Positions 26,216 to 34,495 of a stretch of DNA of 64,000 nucleotides are shown here, piece by piece (the stretch's first letter is position 1; each line of letters starts with the position of its first letter). This DNA is from an uncultured Alphaproteobacteria bacterium (GTDB lineage Bacteria; Pseudomonadota; Alphaproteobacteria; HIMB59): contig CACLUR010000006.1 in NCBI GenBank assembly GCA_902610175.1, forward strand, positions 1 to 64,000. Direction: 5' to 3'. Position numbers and translations under genes: made by a program. The notes under the pieces were generated by a model. That model did not search any database and was not told the origin of the DNA. It saw only the letters and a program-made list of their open reading frames with translations.

Positions 26216-26296
26216 AATTAACCTCCTTAAGCGTTAATTGTTAATTGCAGTTTTTAAACCTGCGTTAATAAAGAAATTCCAAATGGCAATTTCTCT
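26216..26296 (-). promoter_or_regulatory. Thermometer-like 5' leader of the Hsp20 gene
   Basis: Three hairpins can form on the minus strand: 26293-26273 (9-bp stem with a bulged G), 26263-26247 (GCAG/CTGC core) and 26239-26216 (AATTAAC/GTTAATT around a 10-base loop carrying AAGGAG of the ribosome site). The arrangement, with the last hairpin trapping the Shine-Dalgarno before an ibpA-like gene, resembles alphaproteobacterial ROSE thermometers. The sequence consensus of ROSE is not clearly met, so the identity is inferred. Confidence 0.55.
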
Positions 26297-26301
26297 TATT
26301 A

Positions 26302-26332
26302 TTAGATTGGGATTTCAATTGTGAATTTCAAG
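26302..26332 (-). promoter_or_regulatory. RpoH (sigma-32)-type promoter of the Hsp20 gene
   Basis: On the minus strand CTTGAAA (26332-26326) is an exact -35 match to the heat-shock consensus, followed after 13 bases by TCCCAATCTAA (26312-26302), close to CCCCATNTA. Predicted start is near 26296, just before the first leader hairpin. Confidence 0.65.
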
Positions 26333-26381
26333 ACTTTCAAATTGACTGTTGGATCATTTTTTTAGATGATAGGCACCTTTA

Positions 26382-27353
26382 ATGTATTCAATTGTTGCAA
26401 ATAAGCCAGGTGATACAAGCGTTCTTCAAAGGAAAAGTATTGATCTAACTGACCTTAAATCGAATGAAATTTTGATTAAAAATAGAGCAATTGGAGTAAA
26501 TTTCATCGATATTTATTTTAGAGCAGGGTTATATCCTTGGCCTGTTGACAAAGATCTTGTTTTAGGCTCGGAAGGTGCAGGCGAGGTTGAAGCTATAGGC
26601 TCTAATGTTACAAAGTTTAAAATAGGGGATCGCGTAGCATATGCGCAACCTAATAATGCATACGCAACACATAGAATGATATCAGAGGATCTCGTAGTTT
26701 CTATCCCAGATAGCATATCTTTCGATCAAGCAGCCGCATCAATTCTTAAAGGACTAACAGTAAAATATCTTGTTTGTGACAGTTATAACTTACAAAGTAA
26801 TCATGAGGTATTATTTCATGCTGCGGCTGGAGGCGTAGGATTGATCGCAGGCCAATGGATAAAAGACATTGGTGCAAAATTAATAGGAACAGCTGGTAAT
26901 TCAGATAAATGTGATTTAGCAAAGCAAAGTGGCTTTGACGAGGTAATAAACTACTCTGAAAAAAATTTTTTAGATGAAGTATTAAAAATCACAAATAACA
27001 CAGGTCTTGACGTGGTTTATGATAGTGTTGGTAAAGATACAATGTTTCAATCATTTAAATGTTTAAAAAAACATGGGATGTTAGTTAGCTTTGGTCAATC
27101 ATCTGGGCCATATAAAGACATTCAAATGACAGATCTAGCATTTGGTTCTTTTTATTTAACTCGACCTACACTATTCCATTTTTATGCTAATAGAGAGTGG
27201 CTTGAAATTGCAACCCATAAATTATTTGAGATGATTGTAAAAGATAAAATTAAATTAGATAAAATTACAAAATATGATCTTGATAATGTTGCTGACGCTC
27301 ACACAGATATGGAAAATAGAATGACTTCGGGATCTATTGTCCTAAAGATTTAA
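26382..27353 (+). CDS. Zinc-free quinone oxidoreductase (MDR family)
   Basis: 323 aa. GroES-like domain first (NRAIGVNFIDIYFRAGLYP, LGSEGAGEVEAIG), then an NADPH-binding domain with AAAGGVGLIAGQW near residue 148. The zinc-binding cysteines of true alcohol dehydrogenases are absent, as in QorA-type NADPH:quinone oxidoreductases. Function is likely reduction of quinones or reactive enones. It is divergent from the Hsp20 gene and converges on the aminotransferase with a 20-base overlap. Confidence 0.9.
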   Translation: MYSIVANKPGDTSVLQRKSIDLTDLKSNEILIKNRAIGVNFIDIYFRAGLYPWPVDKDLVLGSEGAGEVEAIGSNVTKFKIGDRVAYAQPNNAYATHRMISEDLVVSIPDSISFDQAAASILKGLTVKYLVCDSYNLQSNHEVLFHAAAGGVGLIAGQWIKDIGAKLIGTAGNSDKCDLAKQSGFDEVINYSEKNFLDEVLKITNNTGLDVVYDSVGKDTMFQSFKCLKKHGMLVSFGQSSGPYKDIQMTDLAFGSFYLTRPTLFHFYANREWLEIATHKLFEMIVKDKIKLDKITKYDLDNVADAHTDMENRMTSGSIVLKI

Positions 27354-28683
27354 CTTCACTAAATACTTCTTTGAGAGTTTTCTCTAGAGTATCAAATATT
27401 ATACCCATCTCCTCCTCTGATGTAATAAAAGGGGGACATAACACAATTGATGGGCCAAGAGGTCTACATATCAAACCATTTTCAATACACTTATTAGCAA
27501 CACGTTCGCCAATAGATATCGAACCATCGAAGGGTAGTTTATTTTTTTTATCTTGAACCATCTCTAAAGCACCCATAAGTCCAATGCCGCGAGACTCACC
27601 TATAAACTCTAAATCTTCAAAGTTCTTTAAACCTCCAATAAAAATTGGCTCAAGGTGTCTAACATTTTCAATCATTTTCTCATTAATTATAATATCAATT
27701 GCTTCTAGTGCTAGGGCACAACCTACAGGGTGTCCACCAGCTGTGAAGCCATGAAAAAATTCCTCTGCCTCATAAGAAGCCTCCATCATTTCTTTTGTCA
27801 TTTTTTCTCCCAATATAACTGCGCCAAGTGGAAAGAAACCCGATGTAATACATTTAGAGGCAATAATAATATCGGGATCAATATTGTATGTTTGAGATCC
27901 CCATAAGTTACCAGTTCTACCAAAACCACAAATTACCTCATCAGCAATAAATGGAATATTGTATTTTTTTAAAATTTTTTGAACTATCTCAAAATATCCT
28001 TTTGAGGAAGGGATCACACCACCTGCTCCCATAACAGGTTCTGCAAAAAAACCTGCAATGGTGTCAGGTCCCTCTTTTAAAATTAAATTTTCTAAATCTT
28101 CACCCATTCTTTTGGTAAACATTTCCTCACTCTCTTTTTCTAAGCCATATTTCCAATAATGAGGACAAGCTGAATGTATAAAACCATCTAAGGGTAATCC
28201 AAATTCATTATTGTATGGTTTTCCTGTCATCGAAGCAGAAACAGCCGTTACACCATGATAAGAATTTATTCGAGTAATTATTTTCCTTCGATTGGGGTGC
28301 CCTTTTCTTTTATTAATAAACCATAATAATTTTACAGTAGTGTCATTAGCCTCAGATCCTGAGTTTGTAAAAAAAACTTTACCATCCGTGAAAGGTGATA
28401 TTTCAATTAATTTATCTGCAAGTTCTACAGCTGGTTCAGATATTCTTCCAAAAAAAGCGTGGTAACCAGAAAATTTTTCATATTGTTTTTTTGCTGTTTC
28501 AACCATTCTGGGATGATCAAAACCAACCACAGAATTCCATAATCCTGAATTTGCATCTAAATATTTTTTTCCATCTTGATCGTAAACATATATCCCCTTC
28601 GCTTGGTTTAAAACAATAGGACCAAGTACATTTAAATTTTTAAGATCAGTAAAACCATGCAAAACTTTATCTGTATTAATCAT
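27334..28683 (-). CDS. Class III PLP-dependent aminotransferase
   Basis: 449 aa. Fold type I omega-aminotransferase pattern: NSGSEANDTTVKL at 107-119, SYHGVTAVSASMTG (141-154), ADEVICGFGRTG (248-258) and the PLP lysine Lys277 in IIASKCITSGFFPLGAV. This family uses taurine, beta-alanine, putrescine or other amines as donor; the substrate cannot be read from sequence. Its start directly follows the stop of a 40-aa membrane ORF, and a 61-aa ORF precedes that, so it is third in a likely operon. Confidence 0.93.
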   Translation of the reverse strand: MINTDKVLHGFTDLKNLNVLGPIVLNQAKGIYVYDQDGKKYLDANSGLWNSVVGFDHPRMVETAKKQYEKFSGYHAFFGRISEPAVELADKLIEISPFTDGKVFFTNSGSEANDTTVKLLWFINKRKGHPNRRKIITRINSYHGVTAVSASMTGKPYNNEFGLPLDGFIHSACPHYWKYGLEKESEEMFTKRMGEDLENLILKEGPDTIAGFFAEPVMGAGGVIPSSKGYFEIVQKILKKYNIPFIADEVICGFGRTGNLWGSQTYNIDPDIIIASKCITSGFFPLGAVILGEKMTKEMMEASYEAEEFFHGFTAGGHPVGCALALEAIDIIINEKMIENVRHLEPIFIGGLKNFEDLEFIGESRGIGLMGALEMVQDKKNKLPFDGSISIGERVANKCIENGLICRPLGPSIVLCPPFITSEEEMGIIFDTLEKTLKEVFSEVKSLGQ

Positions 28684-28806
28684 TTAATTTATAACTCCAT
28701 ATAAGTTTTCTAAAATTGGAATATTCCTAAACGGTATATCTACTAATTCTGTATCAGCAAGAAAATATCCAATAAAAAAGAAGACTATCACTAAAATTAA
28801 TCTCAT
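28684..28806 (-). CDS. Small membrane protein (40 aa) upstream of the aminotransferase
   Basis: Starts MRLILVIVFFFIGYFLADTEL: one N-terminal helix of about 16 residues, then a polar tail with VDIPFRNIPILENLYGV. The ATG overlaps the stop of the preceding ORF (ATGA) and its stop is immediately followed by the aminotransferase ATG. This double coupling supports a real gene, but I know no family for it. Confidence 0.55.
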   Translation of the reverse strand: MRLILVIVFFFIGYFLADTELVDIPFRNIPILENLYGVIN

Positions 28807-28988
28807 TGTCTTAAAAAAGGATAATATAGAAATAAAAAAAGGGTTAGAACAATTTGTCCTAACCCTTTAAGAAAGAAGTGGCCCACTAAGAAAAAAGCCG
28901 CTCCTATAAGGCTGTAAAAAGAGATTAATCTCTTAATATTTATTATAATTATGGGTAAAAATAACATCAAGATAATTGAAATAACCAC
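28803..28988 (-). CDS. Small hydrophobic protein (61 aa), unknown
   Basis: GTG start (an internal ATG at residue 8 is possible). Almost entirely hydrophobic, with two or three predicted helices and a basic NIKRL turn near residue 18. Its stop overlaps the ATG of the next small ORF. A terminator-shaped hairpin lies inside the coding sequence near its 3' end, so either this is a coding region with a regulatory structure or the DNA here is really a small RNA. No ribosome site is visible. Confidence 0.4.
   Translation of the reverse strand: MVISIILMLFLPIIIINIKRLISFYSLIGAAFFLVGHFFLKGLGQIVLTLFLFLYYPFLRQ
28831..28868 (-). terminator. Terminator-shaped hairpin within the 61-aa ORF
   Basis: On the minus strand AAAGGGTTAG (28868-28859) pairs perfectly with CTAACCCTTT (28847-28838), with an extra ACAA/TTGT pairing inside the 11-base loop, and TTTTTTT follows. 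This would stop minus-strand transcripts started upstream, before the aminotransferase. The plus strand lacks a T-run after the stem. Confidence 0.6.
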
Positions 28989-29041
28989 AATATATAGAAT
29001 AGATTACATCTATATGCTACTAAACTTAGTTAAATCAGAAA

Positions 29042-30532
29042 ATGAGCTTCTTTAGATTCCTAGATAAAATTCCAACTGTATTCTTCACAATTATTTGGAT
29101 TATATTCCTTGCTGCAATTACTTTAGGTGCACCATATATTTTTATTGAGGATATAAATCTTTTAATCTCTATAAAGGATAATAAAGTAGCTTCAAATTTT
29201 TCTGAGTTTTTAAATCCACATTTTATATCTCTAAACATTACGTCTAAACTTACGAATTTTTTTGACCCTAATAATTACTTTATATTTAGATTACCTAATT
29301 TTATTTACTTAGGACTAATAATTTTTGTCACATATAAAATTATTAAATTAAAATTTTATGACCTTAATTATTTAATGCCTCTTACAGCGACGATGATAAG
29401 TGGCACAATTTTAATTTCTATGGCTACAATTGACAGTTCTCTGATTTCAGGTTTAATTAATTTATTAATACTTTATTTTTTATTAAAAATTTTTGAAGAA
29501 GAAAATTTTTTGGATGTATTTCTATTTATTTTATTTAGTTTGATTGCATTTATCCTTAATAATTTTTATTTTGTTATAATTATAACATCCTTAATTTTAC
29601 TAAAATTATTTAATTTGAAATTAGAAAAAAAGAAACGTCTTAATTTAATTTCATATCTATGTTTAATTTATATATTACTATTAGTTTTTATTATTATTCA
29701 AGGGATCTATAAAACTGATTACTATTCGGTTATCAATTACGAACCTAATATTTTGCTTAAGAAGATATTTTTGAGTGTTATATTTTTACTGCCTTTATTA
29801 AGTTTACTTATTATTTCTATTTTTTATAATTTTATAAAAAAAATTAATTGGAATAAGGACTTAATAACATTCCTTGTATTAATAATTATCAGTTGGTTTA
29901 TATTCATATTTTCTAATAAATTAAATCTATCGATCTTAATTTTCTTGTTGCCAATAATGTCTATTTATATTTTTAGAACATTAGAGTTTGTAGAATTAAA
30001 ATGGTCAAAAATATTTTTAATTAGCCTTTTTTTTATTCCAGCAGTTATAATTTATTTAGATACGACTCTTTATCACAACACTGCAGAGATACCTCAAATT
30101 AATTATATTTTTTATTTTTTGATAATTTTAGCATCATTAATAAACCCAGTTTTTTCTTTACAAGAAAAATCTTTAACTTCTATATATAAAATAATGTCAT
30201 TTTCCTTGATTTTAGTAGTATCTTTCACATCCCTCTTTTATCTTTTTCAATACAATAATAAAAGATTAAGTCACGTTATTTATGACACTTTAAAAAATGA
30301 CTTAAACTGTGATATTAATAAATCCGAATTTATATTGGAAGAAAATTACCCAATAGATTTAATGTTATTTTTTAGCGACAAAGTAAAACCAGATTATTTT
30401 TCAGAGTGCCAAATTGAATTAAAATTTGGTTCTCTTGATACTATGCCCATTGAAGATACTTACTCTATAAATAAAACTATACTAGATTTAAGAACAAAAT
30501 CTTACATCAATATTAACTTCAATAAATTATGA
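29042..30532 (+). CDS. Polytopic membrane protein, GT-C/ArnT-like glycosyltransferase candidate
   Basis: 496 aa with 10-12 predicted membrane helices and a short C-terminal periplasmic domain (from about residue 410). After the first helix comes an acidic pair (IEDINLL), and the later FRLPNFIYLGLIIFVTYKI resembles the RLPS/RLPN segment that follows the first loop in PMT/ArnT-like GT-C transferases. Such enzymes move a sugar from a polyprenyl phosphate to lipid A, protein or glycan outside the membrane. The next gene, a lipid phosphatase, overlaps by 4 nt, suggesting a shared envelope role. Family assignment is tentative. Confidence 0.6.
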   Translation: MSFFRFLDKIPTVFFTIIWIIFLAAITLGAPYIFIEDINLLISIKDNKVASNFSEFLNPHFISLNITSKLTNFFDPNNYFIFRLPNFIYLGLIIFVTYKIIKLKFYDLNYLMPLTATMISGTILISMATIDSSLISGLINLLILYFLLKIFEEENFLDVFLFILFSLIAFILNNFYFVIIITSLILLKLFNLKLEKKKRLNLISYLCLIYILLLVFIIIQGIYKTDYYSVINYEPNILLKKIFLSVIFLLPLLSLLIISIFYNFIKKINWNKDLITFLVLIIISWFIFIFSNKLNLSILIFLLPIMSIYIFRTLEFVELKWSKIFLISLFFIPAVIIYLDTTLYHNTAEIPQINYIFYFLIILASLINPVFSLQEKSLTSIYKIMSFSLILVVSFTSLFYLFQYNNKRLSHVIYDTLKNDLNCDINKSEFILEENYPIDLMLFFSDKVKPDYFSECQIELKFGSLDTMPIEDTYSINKTILDLRTKSYININFNKL

Positions 30533-31965
30533 CTTTCCTCAATCAATTAAACTCGCAAGAAAAAAGAGTCAGTATTTATTTGTTTGTAGGGACTATTTTT
30601 TTCTTATTTTTTGATTATTCGATAGCTTCATTTTTTGACAGTATTAATCACCAAACAAAGTCTCTTTTTGGAACACTTACTCACCTTGGTAACTCTATAT
30701 ACTTTTTTGTACCTACTATTTTAATTTGGGTATTAATAAAAATTATTAAAAGTAAAAATCAGATTATTGAAACTATTAGTGATATTAGTCTATTTATTTT
30801 CTTAAATATTTTGCTTAGTGGTATAGTTACGCAAATATTAAAGCATATCTTTGGAAGGCCAAGACCTGTTTTGTATAATGGTTTTGAATTAAAATCTTTA
30901 GATATAATCCAATTTGACTCAAAATGGCATTCATTCCCATCAGGTCACACTGCAACTATTTTTGCTTTTATCTTTTGTATGATAGTTCTCTTTCCAAAAA
31001 TCAAAAATATATTGATAACTATTGCAATTATTATTGCTTCTACAAGAGTCATTGTCGGCGCTCACTTTATTAGTGATATTTTGGGTGGTATACTTGTTGC
31101 ATATCTTTCATCAATATTTATCTCAAAAAAATTAGCAGATAAAAAAAAGCTATTTACATTGGACAATGACAAATTAATTCCAAACAAAACGGTTGAAAAA
31201 ATTTCTAGTTATATTGCTGATGTTTATCGAAACATTTTCTCACTTTATTTAAATTTTAATTTTTACTTTAAAACTCTTACCATAACTCTTTTGCTTTCTA
31301 TTATATTTTTCTTATTCCCCTCTATAGATATAACTGTTAGTGGTTTATTTTTTGGAAAAGACGGTGAATTTATTGCCTCAGAGTCTGACTGGTTTATATA
31401 TTTTGTCCGTAAAATGGTGCTTCCACTTTTGGCTTTATTGGTTTTCTTTGTTCCCATAGCCGCTGTTTTAAAACAAATTTACTATAAAGAAAAAATTTTA
31501 AATATTGGGGTTAGAGAATGGGTTTACTTATTTTCTTGTCTAATTATCGGTACAGGTATTGTTGTAAACTCTATTTTTAAAAATTTATGGGGTCGCGCAA
31601 GGCCTAATGATACAATTCAATTTGGAGGAGAAGAGCCATTTACCATTCCATGGTTAAATGTTGATTATTGCAGTACCAATTGTAGTTTCGTTTCGGGTGA
31701 TGTATCTTTCTTTACGTTATCATTAGCTTTACTAATTATATTCAATAAAACTTCATGGAACACAGTGGCATACGCTTTAATACTTTTAATATCATTATTA
31801 AGGATTATGGAAGGTGATCATTTTTTGAGTGACACGATTATGAGTTTTATAATTACATATGTAATAATAAAAGGATTAAAGGACATTTTTAAGAATTTTC
31901 CAGAGGATTTGAATTTAAATCAATTTAAAAAATCCTCTTGGCTATCTCGAAAAAATTCTAATTAA
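30529..31965 (+). CDS. Tandem PAP2 lipid phosphatase fusion
   Basis: 478 aa, membrane protein with two PAP2 phosphatase domains. Domain 1 has all three motifs: Lys105 to RPRP (110-113), PSGH at 137-140, and Arg173, His179 and Asp183 (TRVIVGAHFISD). Domain 2 has Lys351 with RARP, SFVSGD at 386-391 where PSGH is expected, and Arg425, His431 and Asp435 (LLRIMEGDHFLSD). The loss of His from the second motif is replaced by Asp391, like the SFVSGE/D variant I recall from alphaproteobacterial PAP2 proteins. Likely substrates are lipid A phosphates, undecaprenyl or phosphatidylglycerol phosphate. Overlaps the previous gene by 4 nt. Confidence 0.9.
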   Translation: MTFLNQLNSQEKRVSIYLFVGTIFFLFFDYSIASFFDSINHQTKSLFGTLTHLGNSIYFFVPTILIWVLIKIIKSKNQIIETISDISLFIFLNILLSGIVTQILKHIFGRPRPVLYNGFELKSLDIIQFDSKWHSFPSGHTATIFAFIFCMIVLFPKIKNILITIAIIIASTRVIVGAHFISDILGGILVAYLSSIFISKKLADKKKLFTLDNDKLIPNKTVEKISSYIADVYRNIFSLYLNFNFYFKTLTITLLLSIIFFLFPSIDITVSGLFFGKDGEFIASESDWFIYFVRKMVLPLLALLVFFVPIAAVLKQIYYKEKILNIGVREWVYLFSCLIIGTGIVVNSIFKNLWGRARPNDTIQFGGEEPFTIPWLNVDYCSTNCSFVSGDVSFFTLSLALLIIFNKTSWNTVAYALILLISLLRIMEGDHFLSDTIMSFIITYVIIKGLKDIFKNFPEDLNLNQFKKSSWLSRKNSN

Positions 31966-32013
31966 AATTTATAATAATTTTATATCCATAGATTTATATG
32001 TTATTTTAAAAAT

Positions 32014-32877
32014 GTGAGAAATTTTTTTAGTCTTTTTGTAGTTATTTTATTTTATCCATTTTTATTATTCGCAGAAAATTTAATTCCCGAAAAATTCCAT
32101 GGTTCATGGAGCAATGATTGTTCCAAAGAACAAGATGTTTTTATTATTACTGATAGTAGCTACTTCAATCTCTATGAAAGTCAGGATGAAATAGACGAGT
32201 ATGCATATTTCTATCTTCAGTTTTCTGACTCAAAGACATATAAAGATTGGATTTATCTGGATGGAGAAATATTTGAATTTAAAAATGTTTTTATGAGACT
32301 GAATGATGATATTTTAGAGGTTGTATTCGAAGAGCAAGATAATCACGATGGATCCTATGATTTTTTAAATAATACAAACAACACTTTTACATATGCTAAA
32401 TGTGATAATACGCCTGCTAGTTTAACTCTATTATTTGGAGAGGTATTATCATATATGAATTCAAAAGCATCTTTATCTTGTTTAAATTTCTCCAAGAATA
32501 AGAGAGAGTGCTTTGAGGATGTTTTTAGTTTTTTAGATGTCTCTGGTAATAAAGCACTTTCAAATGCTGAGATTAATAGAGCTTCTAAACTTTTAGTTTT
32601 TTTTAGCACAATAAATGGGCAAGAATTTGATGAGTCAGGTTTGTTTGGAATAATTTCCAGTTATGCTATAACCCCTTTGCTTACTAAAGTTATTTTAAAT
32701 AATTTTGATTTTGACAACAGCGCAGATCTCACACTAGAAGAAATACTTCAAGACAGAGAGAGTTTATTTGATTTAGATTTCAGTAAAAATGATCAAATAG
32801 AAATTGATAATCAAAAAATTAATGAACAAATTAGAGATTTCATTAATAAGCTTCAAGGTTTAGGGAATTTTTTATAG
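32014..32877 (+). CDS. Secreted protein with EF-hand-like calcium motifs
   Basis: 287 aa, GTG start, signal peptide (residues 1-20, ending in LLFAE). Residues 25-130 are a lipocalin-like region of unknown type (PEKFHGSWSNDC). The C-terminal half has acidic loops of the EF-hand form: DVSGNKALSNAEI, DFDNSADLTLEEI and DFSKNDQIEID, each D-x-[DS]-x-[DNS]-x-x-[IL]-x-x-x-E/I. Three or so cysteines may form disulfides. I recognise no named family for the whole protein. Confidence 0.7.
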   Translation: MRNFFSLFVVILFYPFLLFAENLIPEKFHGSWSNDCSKEQDVFIITDSSYFNLYESQDEIDEYAYFYLQFSDSKTYKDWIYLDGEIFEFKNVFMRLNDDILEVVFEEQDNHDGSYDFLNNTNNTFTYAKCDNTPASLTLLFGEVLSYMNSKASLSCLNFSKNKRECFEDVFSFLDVSGNKALSNAEINRASKLLVFFSTINGQEFDESGLFGIISSYAITPLLTKVILNNFDFDNSADLTLEEILQDRESLFDLDFSKNDQIEIDNQKINEQIRDFINKLQGLGNFL

Positions 32878-32884
32878 ACTAGAT

Positions 32885-32959
32885 TGGCGGTTCCGCAAGG
32901 ATTCGAACCCTGACTAAATGATCCGAAGTCATTTGTGCTATCCGTTACACTACAGAACC
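32885..32959 (-). tRNA. tRNA-Arg (anticodon TCG)
   Basis: Minus-strand cloverleaf: acceptor GGTTCTG with CGGAACC (one G-T pair), anticodon stem AATGA/TCATT around CTTCGGA (anticodon TCG), T loop TTCGAAT, discriminator G and encoded CCA. It would decode CGN arginine codons beginning CGA. Confidence 0.95.
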
Positions 32960-33050
32960 AATTATTGATCTTATAAACTTTTTTACTAATTCATAGAGGA
33001 TATATTTTTTTAAGGGAGAAATATGGGACACTAAAGATATAATTTTACCA

Positions 33051-33983
33051 ATGAAAACTCTCTTAACGTTGTTGTTATTTATTCCCAGTTTCTGCTTGGG
33101 CTTAACATTTAAAAATGGTGAACAAGTTGGAAATTACAAGGGTATTGGTTGGCCAACTATTGAAAAACATGGATTAGATGCTGGTAAAGATTGGAGTCAA
33201 AGCGTCGATACTGAATTTTCAAGACTAGGTAAATCATCACACAAATTTGAGTTTAGAGCACTTGATTGTAAAGGCTTTGATTGTGAAAGGGGAAAATTTA
33301 AAGGTTCTTTTGGAAGAACTGAGACATATATAAATACAAAAGAGAGCGGAGAAAATTGGTATGCATGGTCATTTTTTATAGACAATTCTGAGCTTACTTA
33401 TTCGTCAACTTCACATAAAGAAATTGACAATCATTTAATTCAATTTGGACAAATGAAGTTGTCTTATGAAAATAAAGTTTTTCCACACTGCAGAGAAGAT
33501 GGTTCTGAAAATGTTTTTATATTTCAATATAAGAAGAGATATAAAGGGTTAGCCATTAATAGAACGCACTGTACAAAAAAGACCGTTGTAGAGACTGATG
33601 AGACTGCAATGGTAATTCCAGAAAATATTTTATTTAATCAATGGCATGATGTAATTATTCATGCAAGTTGGGGCAATGATGGATTTCTAAAACTTTATAT
33701 TAATGGTGATTTAAAATATGTTGAAGAGGGATTTATAACTAATATTTATTCTTACAATGGTAAATCTTACGGACCTTCTTTTCGATATGGTATATACCAA
33801 AATAATGCTCCTAAAAGTTTTAACGGTAAAATCACAGCTTGGTATGATGGAATTGCCAAAGCAAAAAAATGCACAAATAAAATTTTTTCAGAATTGTTAA
33901 ATGACTTAGGGTACTCATGTGACTCTTTAGTAGACAAAGATAGTCAGGTTATAAAACCTACTTTTATCCAATATCAAGATTAA
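33051..33983 (+). CDS. Secreted heparin-lyase-I-like polysaccharide lyase
   Basis: 310 aa with a signal peptide (KTLLTLLLFIPSFCLG). The rest is a concanavalin-like beta-jelly-roll pattern: SHKFEFRALDC, NWYAWSFFIDNSEL, IQFGQMKLSYEN, NQWHDVIIHASWGNDGFLKLYINGDLKY and FRYGIYQNN with a conserved NG KITAWYDGI end. This matches the PF14099-type polysaccharide lyase fold. Four to six cysteines are placed as pairs. Substrate is unknown. A strong ribosome site 34 bases upstream belongs to a three-codon ORF rather than this start. Confidence 0.8.
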   Translation: MKTLLTLLLFIPSFCLGLTFKNGEQVGNYKGIGWPTIEKHGLDAGKDWSQSVDTEFSRLGKSSHKFEFRALDCKGFDCERGKFKGSFGRTETYINTKESGENWYAWSFFIDNSELTYSSTSHKEIDNHLIQFGQMKLSYENKVFPHCREDGSENVFIFQYKKRYKGLAINRTHCTKKTVVETDETAMVIPENILFNQWHDVIIHASWGNDGFLKLYINGDLKYVEEGFITNIYSYNGKSYGPSFRYGIYQNNAPKSFNGKITAWYDGIAKAKKCTNKIFSELLNDLGYSCDSLVDKDSQVIKPTFIQYQD

Positions 33984-34011
33984 TAAAACTGGTCATATTT
34001 AGAAATTTAGT

Positions 34012-34443
34012 TCATTTACAAACATAATTGATTTTAAAAGAGTGCAAAGCTCTATAAATAAAAAAATATGATAATGGTTTTGTCTTATTGGAAATTTGAT
34101 CTTGGACTAAATGTAAAACGTGTGACAAGCATACAAATATTACACCTACTTCATTTATAATGAAATATAGTAAAAATAAGATTATTGATAATTCGTACGA
34201 GTGGAGTGGAATATAAATTTTTCTTGAAATGTTAAAATATTTACCAGATATGAATTCTTTTAAATTAAATTTAATACTTTTTTTAAAAAGTAAATAATCA
34301 AACATGTGATCTATATCAATCAGCCACCCAAAAAAAATACATAAATAAATGAAAAAATAATTTAAACCAATAAAATAGCAAAGTATAAATACACAAACGA
34401 TTGTTGAGGGTAAGTGTTCAAAAAAAACTTTATAATTACTCAT
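34012..34443 (-). CDS. Integral membrane hydrolase-like protein (YdjM/DUF457 type)
   Basis: 143 aa, four predicted membrane helices. DIDHMFDYLLF near residue 43, HSYEL near residue 82 and SHVLHLVQDQI near 107-117 give the D-x-D-H, H and H-x(3)-D metal-site pattern of the YdjM/DUF457 family of membrane-bound metal-dependent hydrolases. Function is unproved. Convergent with the lyase and divergent from the glycosyltransferase gene. Confidence 0.65.
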   Translation of the reverse strand: MSNYKVFFEHLPSTIVCVFILCYFIGLNYFFIYLCIFFGWLIDIDHMFDYLLFKKSIKFNLKEFISGKYFNISRKIYIPLHSYELSIILFLLYFIINEVGVIFVCLSHVLHLVQDQISNKTKPLSYFFIYRALHSFKINYVCK

Positions 34444-34495
34444 AAATGTTAAATAAAATGCTACAATATAATAATAAAAACTTGAATTTATTATA

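Noticed and set aside
28395-28619. 74-aa plus-strand ORF inside the aminotransferase gene
   Set aside because: Antisense to conserved aminotransferase segments; low-complexity Phe/Leu composition comes from the AT-rich complement.
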